NCBI GenBank assembly: GCA_963832445.1
Contig: CAWHUM010000022.1
Coordinates: forward strand, 233,779 to 297,778
Direction: 5' to 3'
From: AWTP1-13 sp963832445
GTDB lineage: Bacteria > Pseudomonadota > Alphaproteobacteria > Rhizobiales > Hyphomicrobiaceae
DNA: 64,000 bases
Both the position numbers and the translations under genes were made by a program. The stretch's first letter is position 1, and each line of letters opens with the position of its first letter. The notes under the pieces were generated by a model. It had not been told where the DNA came from and ran no database searches. It saw nothing but the letters and a program-made list of their open reading frames with translations. Positions 63,948 through 64,000 of this stretch are shown here, in pieces.

Positions 63948-64000
63948 CAAGTTCTTGGAATCGATATCACTGTTCGGTAAAGGTGGCTTCGAGCCCCCGC

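Overview
The window is a GC-rich chromosomal segment of an alphaproteobacterium of the order Hyphomicrobiales (Rhizobiales), probably close to Hyphomicrobiaceae. Evidence: the 16S rRNA type, a 23S rRNA with a helix-9 intervening sequence, and order-typical gene neighbourhoods: lysC-ptsP-(HTH/TM protein)-prfA-prmC-DUF4167, helicase-S4 protein-fdxA-carD, bolA//J-domain-cobS-cobT, and aroB-aroK//small membrane protein-TPR-like protein-xerD. The genus is not established.

Layout. 0-5.6 kb: a GT4 glycosyltransferase and a GH130-like glycosidase, both interrupted by frameshifts, then a scrap zone (unknown ORF, DUF2161 nuclease-fold protein, 5'-truncated SRAP/YedK gene). 5.6-7.6 kb: a miniature DUF4167 protein, rpoZ, ubiG and a coiled-coil protein. 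7.9-15.6 kb: aspartokinase, PTS-Ntr enzyme I (ptsP), a RodZ-like HTH/membrane protein, release factor 1 and its methyltransferase, and full-length DUF4167. 15.6-21.2 kb: MOSC protein, clpB, M23 endopeptidase. 21.4-27.3 kb: a complete rRNA operon (promoter, boxA, 16S, tRNA-Ile, tRNA-Ala, 23S with IVS, 5S, terminator). 27.4-42.3 kb: secreted nuclease, amino-acid permease, exported methyltransferase, CarD with a long basic tail, ferredoxin, S4 protein, large Suv3-like helicase, DUF3108, rpmB, GNAT, phytase-like protein, cobT and cobS. 42.4-51.3 kb: J-domain protein, bolA, caspase-like protease, CNNM/CorB transporter, aroB-aroK, and the xerD operon. 51.8-60.7 kb: accA, two tandem YafK-type L,D-transpeptidases, MarR regulator, serine hydrolase, a small secreted Arg/Trp-rich peptide, a Crp/Fnr regulator divergent from a hybrid PAS histidine kinase, and a small coiled-coil protein. 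60.9-63.9 kb: nested mobile DNA (IS110/IS1111-type element, IS1182-type transposase remnant, intact-looking IS3-family element) beside a degenerate tRNA-Ala-like sequence.

Quality. At least fifteen single-base frameshifts fall in otherwise well-conserved genes, including fdxA, cobT, the M23 peptidase, the helicase and the hybrid kinase. Nearly all that can be resolved look like one extra base, sometimes in a short homopolymer. This points to base-calling errors in the assembly more than to wholesale decay. The six frameshifts in the first 3.4 kb and the truncated genes after them may also reflect real degeneration.

Functional themes: translation and ribosome factors, envelope and peptidoglycan remodelling (M23, two L,D-transpeptidases, serine hydrolase), nitrogen-PTS signalling, aerobic cobalamin cobalt insertion, and shikimate and fatty-acid biosynthesis. 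No CRISPR array, prophage or recognised antiphage system is visible. The least-explained items are the secreted cationic peptide with its own terminator, the short DUF4167 paralogue, the CarD tail, and an orphan minus-strand terminator upstream of accA.
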